DNA of 64,000 bases from Bifidobacterium saguini DSM 23967 (GTDB lineage: Bacteria > Actinomycetota > Actinomycetes > Actinomycetales > Bifidobacteriaceae), in assembly GCF_000741715.1 (NCBI RefSeq), contig NZ_JGZN01000018.1, positions 29-64,028 on the forward strand, given 5' to 3'. The notes under the pieces were generated by a model. That model ran no database searches, was not told the origin of the DNA, and worked only from the letters and a program-made list of their open reading frames with translations. Both the position numbers and the translations under genes were made by a program. Shown piece by piece: positions 42,444 through 52,240 of this stretch (the first letter of the stretch is position 1; the number at the start of each line of letters is the position of its first letter).

Positions 42444-43658
42444 TCAGCCCTTCTTCTTCTTGGAGAGCAGATCGTAGGCCACTGCGGCGATCACGACGAG
42501 GCCCTTGATGGTCTTAACCCAAGCGGCATCCACACCCATGATGGACAGACCCTGGTTCAGAACACCCATGATGAGTGCACCAACCATAGCGCCCGGGATG
42601 GTACCAATACCACCGGTGACGGCCGTGCCACCGATGAAGCAGGCGGCGATGGCGTCCATCTCGAACTCCATACCGGTCTGTGCGGAAGCGGAGGCCAGAC
42701 GGGAGAGGGTGATAATGGAGGCGATGGAGACCAGGAAGCCCATGTTCAGGAAGATCTCGAAGTCGACCTTCTTGGTGTCGATGCCGGAGAGGATGGCGGC
42801 CTTGCGGTTGCCACCGACTGCGTAGACGTTACGACCGAAGACCATGCGGTTCAAGACGAAGTAGTACACGCACACCAGTACGCCGATGATCACGAGCACG
42901 ATTGGGATACCGCCCTGGGTGGCGTTGCCGGACATGGCCAGCAGGTAGGTCACGTAGCCGATGGCGAGTGCTGCGACCACGCACTTCAGGATGACGAAGC
43001 TCATCGGCTGGGCCGGCAGACCATTCTTGACGGCCTTGGCGCGCTTGGTGAGCTGGCTCCATACCACAAGCACAATGGCGGCGATGCCGACGATCAGTGC
43101 GGTCAATGCAAACGGTCCAACGAAGATGGTCGGGATGTAGTCCTTGGAGATGGAGCGGAACGCTGCGTTGGAGACCGGGATGGATTCACCGGCGACGACG
43201 GTGGCGAGACCACGGAAGATGAGCATGCCGCCCAAGGTGGTCACGAAGCCAGGGACTCCGACGTAGGCGACCCAGAAGCCGTGCCATGCACCAATTGCGA
43301 GGCCGATGACGATCATCAAGAGGATTGCGGCCCACCACGGTACGCCGTGTTTCATGGCCAGTGCGCCGACACCACCGATGAAGGCCACCACGGAGCCCAC
43401 AGACAAATCGATATGGGTGGCGATGATGATCATCAACATACCAATGGCGGCGATGAGCACGTATGCGTTCTGCTGGAACAGTGCGACCACGTTGTTCGGG
43501 TTCAGGAGGCGGCCGCTGGTCAAAATCTGGAAGACGATAATCACCAGCACGAGGGCCAAATAGATGCCGTAGGAGCGCATGTTGCCCAGCAACAGGGACT
43601 TGAGGCTCTGTTCCTCTCCGCCCTTCTTTGCGGCGGGGGTTGCGGTTGCAGTAGACAT
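42444..43658 (-). CDS. Sugar ABC transporter permease (XylH/GguB-like)
   Basis: The 404-aa membrane protein of the BPD_transp_2 (CUT2) type has about ten membrane segments. The family signature is THIDLSVGSVVAFIGGVGAL near residue 85, and VPGFVTTLGGMLIFRGLATV follows. It forms the channel for a pentose or galactose-type sugar, working with the ATPase at 43702 and the lipoprotein at 45396. The ATG at 43658 is used; a TTG at 43667 is closer to AAAGGAA. Confidence 0.85.
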   Translation of the reverse strand: MSTATATPAAKKGGEEQSLKSLLLGNMRSYGIYLALVLVIIVFQILTSGRLLNPNNVVALFQQNAYVLIAAIGMLMIIIATHIDLSVGSVVAFIGGVGALAMKHGVPWWAAILLMIVIGLAIGAWHGFWVAYVGVPGFVTTLGGMLIFRGLATVVAGESIPVSNAAFRSISKDYIPTIFVGPFALTALIVGIAAIVLVVWSQLTKRAKAVKNGLPAQPMSFVILKCVVAALAIGYVTYLLAMSGNATQGGIPIVLVIIGVLVCVYYFVLNRMVFGRNVYAVGGNRKAAILSGIDTKKVDFEIFLNMGFLVSIASIITLSRLASASAQTGMEFEMDAIAACFIGGTAVTGGIGTIPGAMVGALIMGVLNQGLSIMGVDAAWVKTIKGLVVIAAVAYDLLSKKKKG

Positions 43659-43701
43659 TTTCAGCAATTTCCTTTCAAAGAACGTTTTTCCGGGCGCGCG
43701 G

Positions 43702-45273
43702 TCAGGCGAATACCTGATCCTTGGGCAGCGGGGTTGCGGAGGTCATATAACGCATGAGCTCCTCCTGGTTGGTGGTCTTGGCGTTGAACACGCCCGTGAT
43801 CTGACCTGCGCTCATCGTGTAGATGCGGTCGCAGATACCAAGCAGCTCAGGAAGTTCGGAGCTGATAACCACCACGGCTGAGCCGGAGTCGGCAAGCTGG
43901 TCAATAATCTCGTAGATGTCGTACTTGGCACCAACGTCGATGCCTCGTGTGGGCTCATCCAGGATCAGGACCTTTGGGTCAGTGGCCATCCATTTGGCCA
44001 GCACGACCTTCTGCTGGTTACCACCGGAGAGGTTTCCTGCCGGCATTTCGATGGTCGGAGCCTTGGTACGGAATTCCTTGCGGTATTTCTCCGCGACCTG
44101 CTTCTCCTTGGTTTCGTTGACCACTCCAAGCTTGTTGGAGAGTTCTTTGAGGCTTGCGAGGGAGGTGTTCTCGCGAATGGTCTTCATGAGGTTCAGACCG
44201 TAGACCTTACGGTCTTCAGTGGCGTATGCCACACCGTGGTCGATGGCGGAGCGCACGGTCGGGAAGTGAACTTCCTTGCCTTCCACGAAGATCTTGCCGG
44301 AGGCGTTCACACCGTATTGACGTCCGAACACACTCATCGCTGTTTCGGTGCGGCCAGCACCAATCAGGCCTGCAAGACCTACGATTTCACCTGCGCGCAC
44401 GTTGAAGCTCACGTTCTTGGCGACCAGACGAGTCTCATCGAGTGGATGATGCATCTTCCAATCCTCGATGCGGAACATCTCCTTACCGATGTGGCTCTCG
44501 TGCACCGGGTAGCGGTTGGTGAGCGGACGACCGACCATGTCACGAATCAGTACATCCTGGTCGAGCGGATGTTCGGCATCGATGTCGATATGGCTGATGG
44601 TGTGGCCGTCTCGAATCACCTGTACGGCGTCTGCCGAGTAGGCGATCTCGTTGAGCTTGTGGGAGATGATGATGGCGGTGATGCCCTGCTCGCGGCGTAG
44701 GCCATCGATCAGGTCGAGGAGGTTCTTGGAATCCTCGTCGTTCAATGCTGCGGTCGGCTCATCGAGGATGAGCAGCTTCACGTTCTTGGTCAGGGCTTTG
44801 GCGATTTCGACGAGCTGCTGCTTGCCGACGCCGATGTTGGAGATCAGGGTGTCCGGGTTCTCATCCAGACCGACCTTCTTCATCACGTCGTAGGCGATGC
44901 GACGCTGTTCGTCGGCATCGATTGCGATGCCCTTCTTCTTTTGGTTACCCAGGAAGATGTTCTCCTGGATGGACATGTAGGGAACCAGTGCAAGTTCCTG
45001 ATGGATGATCACGATGCCTTTTTCCTCGGAATCGCGAATCGTCTTGAATTTGCAGGTTTCGCCGTTGTATACGATGTCGCCCTCGTAAGTACCGTACGGG
45101 TACACGCCCGACAGCACGTTCATCAGGGTCGACTTGCCGGCACCGTTTTCACCGCAAATCGAGAATATCTGGCCCCTCTTGACCAGGATATTCACGTCGT
45201 TCAATGCGGTGACCGGGCCGAAGCGCTTGACGATATGACGCATCTCCAAAATCACGTCATCGTTTGTAGCCAC
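43702..45273 (-). CDS. Sugar ABC transporter ATPase (two-domain, XylG/GguA-like)
   Basis: The 523-aa duplicated ATPase is typical of CUT2 systems. Domain 1 has Walker A GENGAGKSTLMN near residue 37, a signature region SNIGVGKQQLVEIAKAL and Walker B LLILDEPTAAL. Domain 2 has a degenerate P-loop (GLIGAGRTETAMS), NLSGGNQQKVVLAKW and VLILDEPTRGID. It powers sugar import. The start is GTG behind GGAGGAGGTAACT. A hairpin separates it from the binding-protein gene. Confidence 0.9.
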   Translation of the reverse strand: MATNDDVILEMRHIVKRFGPVTALNDVNILVKRGQIFSICGENGAGKSTLMNVLSGVYPYGTYEGDIVYNGETCKFKTIRDSEEKGIVIIHQELALVPYMSIQENIFLGNQKKKGIAIDADEQRRIAYDVMKKVGLDENPDTLISNIGVGKQQLVEIAKALTKNVKLLILDEPTAALNDEDSKNLLDLIDGLRREQGITAIIISHKLNEIAYSADAVQVIRDGHTISHIDIDAEHPLDQDVLIRDMVGRPLTNRYPVHESHIGKEMFRIEDWKMHHPLDETRLVAKNVSFNVRAGEIVGLAGLIGAGRTETAMSVFGRQYGVNASGKIFVEGKEVHFPTVRSAIDHGVAYATEDRKVYGLNLMKTIRENTSLASLKELSNKLGVVNETKEKQVAEKYRKEFRTKAPTIEMPAGNLSGGNQQKVVLAKWMATDPKVLILDEPTRGIDVGAKYDIYEIIDQLADSGSAVVVISSELPELLGICDRIYTMSAGQITGVFNAKTTNQEELMRYMTSATPLPKDQVFA

Positions 45274-45312
45274 AGTTACCTCCTCCGATAGTTTCGTCAC
45301 TGTGCATGGTGA

Positions 45313-45346
45313 AGGCGCCGTACCGCATCGTTGCAGTGCGGCGCCT
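45313..45346. other. Intercistronic hairpin between binding protein and ATPase
   Basis: AGGCGCCG pairs with CGGCGCCT. There is no T-run in the direction of transcription (CACTGTGC...). It may protect or process the mRNA so that the binding protein is made in excess, as is common in ABC operons. Confidence 0.5.
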
Positions 45347-45395
45347 CCTTATCTATTCGTTTCGCTTGTTACTGGTCAGTTGGTTATGTGTGCGA

Positions 45396-46502
45396 TCACA
45401 GACCAGCGTCGGCAGCGGAGATGTAGCCACCATCAACGAGAACCTTCTTCAGGTTGTCCTTGTCGACGGTAACCGGGGTCAGCAGCTGAGACGGAACATC
45501 CTTGACGCCGTTGTTGAAGGTATCGGGTGCCTTCGGCTCCTTGCCTTCGACCAGAGCCTTGATCATCTCGGCGGTGGCCTTGGCGAGTTCACGGGTGTCC
45601 TTGTAGACGGTCATGGACTGCTTGCCCTGAACGATGGCCTGAACGTTGGCCTTTTCAGCATCCTGGCCGGTGATAATCGGGTAGTAGTCCCAGCCAGCAG
45701 CCTCTACGGTGTTGTAGGTACCGGTTGCCTCGGCGTCGTTCTGCGCGAGGACTGCGTCGAGCTTGGTGCCGTCGTTGTAGAAGGAGTTGATACGGTTCTC
45801 CATCTCGTTCTGGGCCTTCTGACGATCCCAGTTATCGATACCGATGGACTGCCAATCATCAGCGGAGGCCGGAACCTTGCCGGACTTGGACTGCAGGACG
45901 CCGGACTTGAAGTACGGTCCGAGCACATCCCAAGCGCCCTTGAAGTAGTAGCCTGCGTTGTTGTCGGTCGGGGAACCGGCCATCAGCTCGACATTGAACG
46001 GGCCCTTCTGTCCATCCTTCAGGCCGAGCTTCTGCTCGATGTATTCGCCCTGCATACGGCCGACATCCTCGAGGGAGAAGGTGGTGTAGTAGTCCACGGC
46101 GTCGGTGTTCATGACCAGACGATCGTAGGCGATGACCTTGCCACCGTTGGCGGCGACCTGCTCGGCAGCGGCACCGGTTGCAGTACCATCGATGGATGCG
46201 ATGACCACGTAGTTCATACCATTGTTGGCCATGTTCTGAATCTGCGAGGTCTGCAGATCGGTCTTGCCGTCTGCGTACTGCAGGGTAACGTCATAGCCGT
46301 AGCCCTCGAGCTGCTTCTTCAGGTTCTCGCCATCGATCTTCCAACGCTCGAGCATCTGCTCAGGCATGGAGATACCGACCTTGACGGTGTCCGATCCGCT
46401 ACCACCGGCGGTGGTGGTACCACGGGAACCGCCGCAGGCGGCCAGCGGGACAAGCATGGCGGTAGCAGCAATTACGCCCAGGGCCTTGGTCCACTTGTTC
46501 AT
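45396..46502 (-). CDS. Sugar-binding lipoprotein (ChvE/XylF-like)
   Basis: The 368-aa protein has a lipoprotein signal peptide ending in the lipobox LVPLAACGG near residue 23, so it is anchored outside the membrane. The periplasmic-binding-protein type I fold follows: TVKVGISMPEQMLERWKIDG, YVVIASIDGTATG and DAVLAQNDAEATGTYNTVEA. It delivers a monosaccharide, probably xylose given the ROK/xylB link, to the GguAB-like pair. AAAGGAA precedes the ATG at 46502. The operator-like motif at 46593-46609 lies in its promoter. Confidence 0.87.
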   Translation of the reverse strand: MNKWTKALGVIAATAMLVPLAACGGSRGTTTAGGSGSDTVKVGISMPEQMLERWKIDGENLKKQLEGYGYDVTLQYADGKTDLQTSQIQNMANNGMNYVVIASIDGTATGAAAEQVAANGGKVIAYDRLVMNTDAVDYYTTFSLEDVGRMQGEYIEQKLGLKDGQKGPFNVELMAGSPTDNNAGYYFKGAWDVLGPYFKSGVLQSKSGKVPASADDWQSIGIDNWDRQKAQNEMENRINSFYNDGTKLDAVLAQNDAEATGTYNTVEAAGWDYYPIITGQDAEKANVQAIVQGKQSMTVYKDTRELAKATAEMIKALVEGKEPKAPDTFNNGVKDVPSQLLTPVTVDKDNLKKVLVDGGYISAADAGL

Positions 46503-46592
46503 GGGTATTCCTTTCGTCACTGAATAGGAACTTTTGATTTCCTCTTCCTTGGTTCCGGCAACCTTGCCGAACCTGTTAAAAATATACCACAT

Positions 46593-46609
46593 AGTTTTTT
46601 GATTTAACA
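46593..46609. promoter_or_regulatory. ROK operator-like motif in the ABC operon promoter
   Basis: TAGTTTTTTGATTTAAC lies between a -35 TTGTTA and a -10 TATATT (minus strand, 18 bp apart). The reverse complement matches the xylB site and the 47331 site at 13 common positions. Confidence 0.65.
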
Positions 46610-46610
46610 A

Positions 46611-47087
46611 TTACCAATTGGTGACTTTTACTGAAATAACGCCATTTTTGACAGATTTGATTCATTCGCCTAACTAAATGTGAGCGGTAACAATGACAGA
46701 GTATTAACGTTTTTTAGTTCAAGAAAGTACACATATCATCAACGGGGAAAAACGCGACACGCCGACATTCGGTCGAGTTCCAGACCCAGGCATACCTCAA
46801 TATCTCCAAGCAAAAACTCACATTATTCAATCAAAATACAATAATTCATTTCATATATACACATTTTGATTCATGGCAACACGCTCAGCGGCACAATCCA
46901 ATATCCGGCCCTCTTCTACGCCTCGAACAGGCCCCACGCGAAAACCGGTCACAAAGCCCATGAATCATACAGTCCTTATATTCGCACAAAACGTTCCACC
47001 CACATCATCCCTACAACAACAATGCCGTCCTGCCCACAAGCAGAACGGCATTACGGATTACTTTTTCGACCCATACCTTGGCAAACG
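46611..47087. other. AT-rich intergenic stretch
   Basis: No convincing gene was seen. A hairpin at 47021-47052 (AATGCCGTCCTGC with its near inverse) may terminate the small gene at 47088 on the minus strand. The rest is AT-rich upstream DNA of the ABC operon. Confidence 0.5.
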
Positions 47088-47279
47088 TCAGTCCGACTCC
47101 CCCATTTCAAAGAGGGCAAGGAACTTCGGCCGCCAGGCATAGCGGGTGGAAACCAGAACCAGGCCGGCAGCGGTCAGCAGAGCGCCGAGTGGCGCCGCCA
47201 CGGGATCAACGAACAACAACGCGGCATAAGCCACCGCCAGCAAAGCCAGCGAGAATAACAACATTCGATGTGCGTGCAT
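47088..47279 (-). CDS. Small membrane protein (63 aa)
   Basis: MHAHRMLLFSLALLAVAYAA starts a peptide with two membrane segments (the second is LGALLTAAGLVLVSTRYAW). GGAGATACTGCT precedes the ATG. No family was recognised. The operator-like motif about 50 bp upstream places it in the same predicted regulon as xylB and the xylose-type transporter. Confidence 0.65.
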   Translation of the reverse strand: MHAHRMLLFSLALLAVAYAALLFVDPVAAPLGALLTAAGLVLVSTRYAWRPKFLALFEMGESD

Positions 47280-47330
47280 AGCAGTATCTCCATTGACGTT
47301 GCGCAGGTACGCAGAGTGGAATTAATTATT

Positions 47331-47347
47331 TAGTTTAATGATTTAAC
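47331..47347. promoter_or_regulatory. ROK operator-like motif before the 63-aa membrane protein
   Basis: TAGTTTAATGATTTAAC is the closest match to a symmetric form (GTTTAA TGA TTTAAC) among the three copies. The 47348-47753 stretch beyond it holds no gene that I can support. Confidence 0.6.
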
Positions 47348-47753
47348 CATATACCCGTTGTGTTACGAATGCAAATCATCAGCATCTATTGACAGGTCCA
47401 AAGCTACGTCCCAATATGAAATTGAGTGCAGTCCTCAAACGTAATGCCTGCCACACCAATGCAATATCGGGCAATTTGCGTTAACGTACCATTCAAACAT
47501 GCCACGCCAGCGCATTTCGAGACTGTACGCACTGTTGTACCGCGAAAATCCCTATAACCTCGGTCAGTCTACCGATAACGCCGTGTCACAACAGTGCAAT
47601 ATCAGCAAAAACGCACGATTGTGGCATGCATTCCACCCATGCTGTTCGGTAACACGAACACAAACCACTCCATAAAGCAGGAATCACAAACAACAATGGT
47701 CAGATACCTCGCAACCATGCCAAGGCATCTGACCATTCCTCAACCAGCAATCA

Positions 47754-49745
47754 TCAACGGGACATGGCACTACTCCATATGAGCACTTCGCCTCTCGGAT
47801 ATGAGGCAAGAGGGCCACGCGCAGATTGTTCATCGCGCGAATCACCCACAATGTCACGGTTCACCACAATCGGCGAACCATCCGGATATTCGAAGTATTC
47901 CTCCACAATACGAGGTTGGCCCAAATCGGCGGTGGACACCACCGCACCGGTTACTTGCATCGCATCATTCGGTAAATGAAGCGTAAGCCACAATTCTTCA
48001 TCCGTCTCTCGCAAACCAAGAGAACCCGACTCAGCGCTCACCTGCGAACCAGGCTCCCACGAAGCCGCCTGCGCACCCCCAAGATAGGTGTTGGAAGAAA
48101 GCTCCACTGACTGAGGCAGGTATCGAATCATTTCTTCATCGCCTAAGCCGGCATTCGCAACACTTTGCTCATATTCAGCAAGTGAGTGCGGACTTTTTTC
48201 GAAGCATGCGCTACCGGTATCCACCACAGTTTCGCTACCCACAGCATCAACGGTACGCTCGCTTCTCTGAACACCGCTAAGTCCCATAAACAGGTTGTTG
48301 ATATAGCGGTCATCACCGCCATACACGAAAGCTTCACCGGCAACATCAGTGGAATGCGGGAAGTGGTATGGCGTGGACCTATCCAGAACCTGCGCATGAC
48401 GGATACGACCAGCAAATACATTATTGATGAATGCAGCACCCTGTGCATAATCATCAAAACTAAATTCTGAGGCGAACACATTGTTCATGAACGTAATCGG
48501 TCCATGAGTTACTTCGGTCATAACATCTCGAGTGTTGCGATAGAACACATTCGAATCCACTATGGTGCCCTGCGCCTGCCAGTCCAGCCACATGCCCAGC
48601 ACGGAATCGTGCACGCGATTGCCCCGAATCACCGTATCAACCGCCGCATGCATCTTGATAGCCGCAACTTCCCAGCCAAAGAATTCGCGCTTGGTTCCGA
48701 TACGAGAAATATGGTTATGCTCAATCAGGCTGAATGCGCAACCCATATGACCGACCACACCATTCTGACCACAATCGTAGATCACGTTGTCGCGCACTAT
48801 ATGTCCGCCAACAACGCCCTTCTTCCATCCAGTATGCAGTGCCTTATACACAGCCTCTTTCTGGTACTGGTAGCCGGACTTGCGGCGTGTACGAGTCGAA
48901 TCATTGTCTCCAGTGGAGATTTCCTTACCAAGCGATATAGCTGAACATTTCGCATCATGGATGAGATTGTTCTCAATCACCCAGCCACGAGACCAATGCG
49001 GGCCAATCAGTCCAATTTGATCGGCGGTTGGTGGCGTATACGGGCAAGCGGCCTGAGCCAGCTCGAAACCTGAGACCGTAATGTAATTGACAAACGTGCG
49101 GCTTGGATAGAAACAGGTTTGTCGCACATTGATTTCAACCAGTTCCTCGTTCGGATTGACATCATGGAAATTAGCCCAGATGACTGTACGCTCAGCATCA
49201 ACGGCGCAACACCATACGTTCACCGTTGCTTCTGGGTCAATAAGAGGTACCACCGTATCCGTAGCGGCGTCACGCCCAGTATCCCAACGCTCAGGGTTAC
49301 GCACCTTATCAAGCGAGGAGACTTCGTAAAATGATTTGCCATTGAGATACACATCACCGAGGTGACGAACCTCCTCTCTCGGGTCAGGATAGACAGTCCA
49401 GTCACCGAAGACCGTCTCAATGTATGGGTTGTAGCTACCGAAAAACGTATTCGGAATCTCAACCCGCCACACGCCGTCACCTTCCGGCACCCATGTGTCA
49501 ATATGCTCGGAACCTGTGATAATCGGACGTGGCTCACCTTCAGCAGCGCGATACGTGATGCGATTCGTCTCACTTTCGCCGCCAAATCGGGGATCTACCG
49601 ATTCGCGATATATGCCCGAATGCACAACAATTTCGTCTCCGGCATGAGCAATCGCTGCTGCTTGGCCGATCGTCATAAATGGGTTGGCCTCAGTGCCATT
49701 GCCCGACAACGAACCCGCCGAAGCCGAAACGTGATATTGCGTCAT
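47754..49745 (-). CDS. GH120 beta-xylosidase
   Basis: The 663-aa intracellular enzyme has a right-handed beta-helix fold, with repeated turns such as RGWVIENNLIHDAKCSAI and HIVRDNVIYDCGQNGVVGH. GH120 enzymes release xylose from xylo-oligosaccharides. In the family the nucleophile Asp and acid/base Glu are 23 residues apart. Here D388 (LGMWLDWQAQG) and E411 (DVMTEVTHGP) have the same spacing. There is no signal peptide. It is the last gene of the xylo-oligosaccharide operon. The assignment rests on fold and residue spacing recalled from characterised members. Confidence 0.85.
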   Translation of the reverse strand: MTQYHVSASAGSLSGNGTEANPFMTIGQAAAIAHAGDEIVVHSGIYRESVDPRFGGESETNRITYRAAEGEPRPIITGSEHIDTWVPEGDGVWRVEIPNTFFGSYNPYIETVFGDWTVYPDPREEVRHLGDVYLNGKSFYEVSSLDKVRNPERWDTGRDAATDTVVPLIDPEATVNVWCCAVDAERTVIWANFHDVNPNEELVEINVRQTCFYPSRTFVNYITVSGFELAQAACPYTPPTADQIGLIGPHWSRGWVIENNLIHDAKCSAISLGKEISTGDNDSTRTRRKSGYQYQKEAVYKALHTGWKKGVVGGHIVRDNVIYDCGQNGVVGHMGCAFSLIEHNHISRIGTKREFFGWEVAAIKMHAAVDTVIRGNRVHDSVLGMWLDWQAQGTIVDSNVFYRNTRDVMTEVTHGPITFMNNVFASEFSFDDYAQGAAFINNVFAGRIRHAQVLDRSTPYHFPHSTDVAGEAFVYGGDDRYINNLFMGLSGVQRSERTVDAVGSETVVDTGSACFEKSPHSLAEYEQSVANAGLGDEEMIRYLPQSVELSSNTYLGGAQAASWEPGSQVSAESGSLGLRETDEELWLTLHLPNDAMQVTGAVVSTADLGQPRIVEEYFEYPDGSPIVVNRDIVGDSRDEQSARGPLASYPRGEVLIWSSAMSR

Positions 49746-49772
49746 TGCATTACTCCTTTGTATTTGAAAAAC

Positions 49773-50411
49773 TCACACTGAATTATCTTCAACTTCGGCG
49801 CGCTGCTCAGGTGTCCAATCCTCGGGCACTTGGCCAATCACATGGCAGGGATTGCCTACGGCGATGGAATCGGCTGGGATATCATGCGTCACCACGGCAC
49901 CGGCACCAATGATGGTGTTGTCTCCAATGGTCACGCCTGGGCAAATCACCGCATTGCCGCCAATCCACACATTGTTGCCGATGGCTACATCTTCATTGTG
50001 CTGCCATCCTTCAAGTCTGGGTTTGCGTGCAATGGCGTGGTTCGGTGTATAGATGCTGACCCTTGGCCCAATCAGGCAGTCCGAGCCGATGGAGATCGGG
50101 CCGCCACCCACAACAAGGAAATCCATATTGATGAACGTGCGGTCGCCTATCTTCAATCCCAACCCATAATCCAGACGGATCGGAGGTCTGAAATCCACCC
50201 CCTCCCCTGCCTCAGGCACAAGTTCGCGAAAGAGCCGTTCAGCCTCAGCCGTATCCTCGAAATATATGCGATTGATGCGATCGCTCATTTCCTGCGACTC
50301 ACGCGTCAGTTCCGGCAGGATCTTTGACTTGCGATATTGCAGCCAATCGTCGGCAAATAAAGCCTTTACATCCGGATAATCACGCTTAAGCTGTTCAAGA
50401 TCATGCGCCAT
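49773..50411 (-). CDS. Sugar O-acetyltransferase (LacA/Maa-like)
   Basis: This 212-aa left-handed beta-helix enzyme has hexapeptide turns in IGSDCLIGPRVSIYTPNHAI, with the catalytic His near residue 125, and in VAIGNNVWIGGNAVICPGVT. The N-terminal part is more divergent than the Mac domain of the homologue at 16974. It would acetylate sugars from acetyl-CoA, perhaps to dispose of non-metabolisable products. That role is odd in an operon that also encodes two esterases. AAGGAGG precedes the ATG. Confidence 0.8.
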   Translation of the reverse strand: MAHDLEQLKRDYPDVKALFADDWLQYRKSKILPELTRESQEMSDRINRIYFEDTAEAERLFRELVPEAGEGVDFRPPIRLDYGLGLKIGDRTFINMDFLVVGGGPISIGSDCLIGPRVSIYTPNHAIARKPRLEGWQHNEDVAIGNNVWIGGNAVICPGVTIGDNTIIGAGAVVTHDIPADSIAVGNPCHVIGQVPEDWTPEQRAEVEDNSV

Positions 50412-50471
50412 CGCATTGCCTCCTTATATTTGTTCAATGGTTGAACGATATTGTAAGACAGGCACCCGCTA

Positions 50472-52205
50472 TCACTGGCATTCCACACCAGCCAGGCATC
50501 CCACGAAGCCACCAGCCCATTCCGTGCTCAGGAATCGGGCATCGTACTCCCCCAACACCCGAGCTTGCGTTGAATCACCATGCACAATCAGCACTGCATC
50601 ATCACTGAATCCATCCGCTCCTGCAGCATGCCGCATAGCGAGGAATTGCATTCTATTATCAAATAGATGCACACCCAGCCATTCATCTGGCGCAACAACC
50701 CCCAACTCTAAATGTGCTGTCTCGCTACGATCGGTGATTTCAACGTTGACTCGGCGATCCTCCACTCGCAGCGTAACGGCATGCGTTGAATCCTGATGCA
50801 GCATTAGCGCATAAGACGGAGCAGCCAGTACTGTATAGTCAGGTTCATCGACACGTATGAATCGATATCCGTCACGTCCACGCACACCTATCAAACGGTT
50901 ATCGTCATAACGAATCACTTCGGGCTCAGCATTCATTTCCGTATGTTCAGCGATTTCCACCAAGCGTAGTTCACCATTATCATCCGCGATGATGTCAAGC
51001 GCCTGCGGCAAACGACCTAAACCAGGAGCAACAACCGGCCAGCCGGGGTCATTGTCATTGTCCTGCTTGATGGGATCTTCACCTTCCAGCTTCCAGGAAA
51101 CAGGATTGCGCTCCCAAACAACCGGTGCAATGAATGTTTCACGGCCCAGGTAACTGAACAATTCGCCAGGCTCATCGCCGGGAACCTCCCGCACGCCCAG
51201 GCACGTGAGCAGCCAACCGGCTTGTGGATGGCACAACAGATCGGCATGACCCACACATTGAATGAGTTCGCTATTGCCGAGATGGCGATGCGTCAGCACC
51301 GGGTTCTTCTTGCATGCTTCAAACAGACGGTCATACTGCCCCACAACACTATGTTCGCCTTCGCGCGCTGGCTCAATCCACACGTCACGCGCTGCGATGT
51401 TCCGCTCAAAAACGGCGAGCGCAGCAGCAAACCCCTGCGGAGCATGCGTACGCATCATCATCTCACTGTGCTCGAAACTGGTGCCGCCTTCAGCGGTCAT
51501 CAAATACACCCAATCCCCTACGCGGTAGAGGTGAGGCCCTTCAGCCCAAACCGCATTGACGCCATATCCACGCCAAATCACGGTCTTATGATCCTGCAAG
51601 GTCCAGTCGGATGGGTCAATGGGCTGAGTCCATACCTCGGTCTGCCCCTCCCATTGTGGTTTCAACGCCGGGCGAGTCTGGGTCCACCAAACCGCGCCAT
51701 CCGAATCTTCGAAAATATCCGGATCGATGCCTTCCGCACCAGCAATCCAATACGGCCCATGCCACGGACCTTCCAATGATGGTGCAGTAATCACGAAATT
51801 GCCTTGGGACGCCCGGCAACCTTCGACATCCTCCGGCGAGCAACCGCAGGCGAGCGCACGTTCCTCGTTCACGCGAGCCACCGTGCATACGATGACATAC
51901 TGCCCGTGAATACGGCGAATGGTCGGAGCATAGAGACCGCCCGAGTCTTCGACGCCTTCGATAAGCAGACGTTTTGCCATTGCTGCATTCACGGCATCAC
52001 CCACATGCTTCCATGAGACAAGGTCACGCGTCACATGAATCGGCAGACCGGGTATTAACTCGAATGATGAATTGACCAACACAATCTCATCTCGCGTCTT
52101 ATCCCACATCCACGATGGATCCGGATACATGCCTCGCATTACCGGATTCGCTACCACATGCGTGTGAGCAACCATATCCACTGCTCCATTGTTCGTATTG
52201 TTCAT
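50472..52205 (-). CDS. GH43 glycosidase (beta-xylosidase or arabinofuranosidase)
   Basis: The 577-aa protein has a GH43 five-bladed propeller with all three acidic residues: base Asp in RGMYPDPSWMW near residue 29, the modulating Asp in GIDPDIFEDSDG near residue 160, and acid Glu in WAEGPHLYRVG near residue 222. A C-terminal beta-sandwich follows, with segments such as RLVEIAEHTEMNAEPEVIRY. There is no signal peptide. Subfamily and exact substrate cannot be read with confidence; the operon points to (arabino)xylo-oligosaccharides. Confidence 0.82.
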   Translation of the reverse strand: MNNTNNGAVDMVAHTHVVANPVMRGMYPDPSWMWDKTRDEIVLVNSSFELIPGLPIHVTRDLVSWKHVGDAVNAAMAKRLLIEGVEDSGGLYAPTIRRIHGQYVIVCTVARVNEERALACGCSPEDVEGCRASQGNFVITAPSLEGPWHGPYWIAGAEGIDPDIFEDSDGAVWWTQTRPALKPQWEGQTEVWTQPIDPSDWTLQDHKTVIWRGYGVNAVWAEGPHLYRVGDWVYLMTAEGGTSFEHSEMMMRTHAPQGFAAALAVFERNIAARDVWIEPAREGEHSVVGQYDRLFEACKKNPVLTHRHLGNSELIQCVGHADLLCHPQAGWLLTCLGVREVPGDEPGELFSYLGRETFIAPVVWERNPVSWKLEGEDPIKQDNDNDPGWPVVAPGLGRLPQALDIIADDNGELRLVEIAEHTEMNAEPEVIRYDDNRLIGVRGRDGYRFIRVDEPDYTVLAAPSYALMLHQDSTHAVTLRVEDRRVNVEITDRSETAHLELGVVAPDEWLGVHLFDNRMQFLAMRHAAGADGFSDDAVLIVHGDSTQARVLGEYDARFLSTEWAGGFVGCLAGVECQ

Positions 52206-52240
52206 TTGTTCATGCTTTCTCTCGTCATTGCGATGAATAA

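Noticed and set aside
42405..43757. 450-codon + strand frame opposite the sugar permease
   Set aside because: It is an antisense shadow rich in His, Asp and Gly, with no start signal. The minus strand encodes a clear CUT2 permease.
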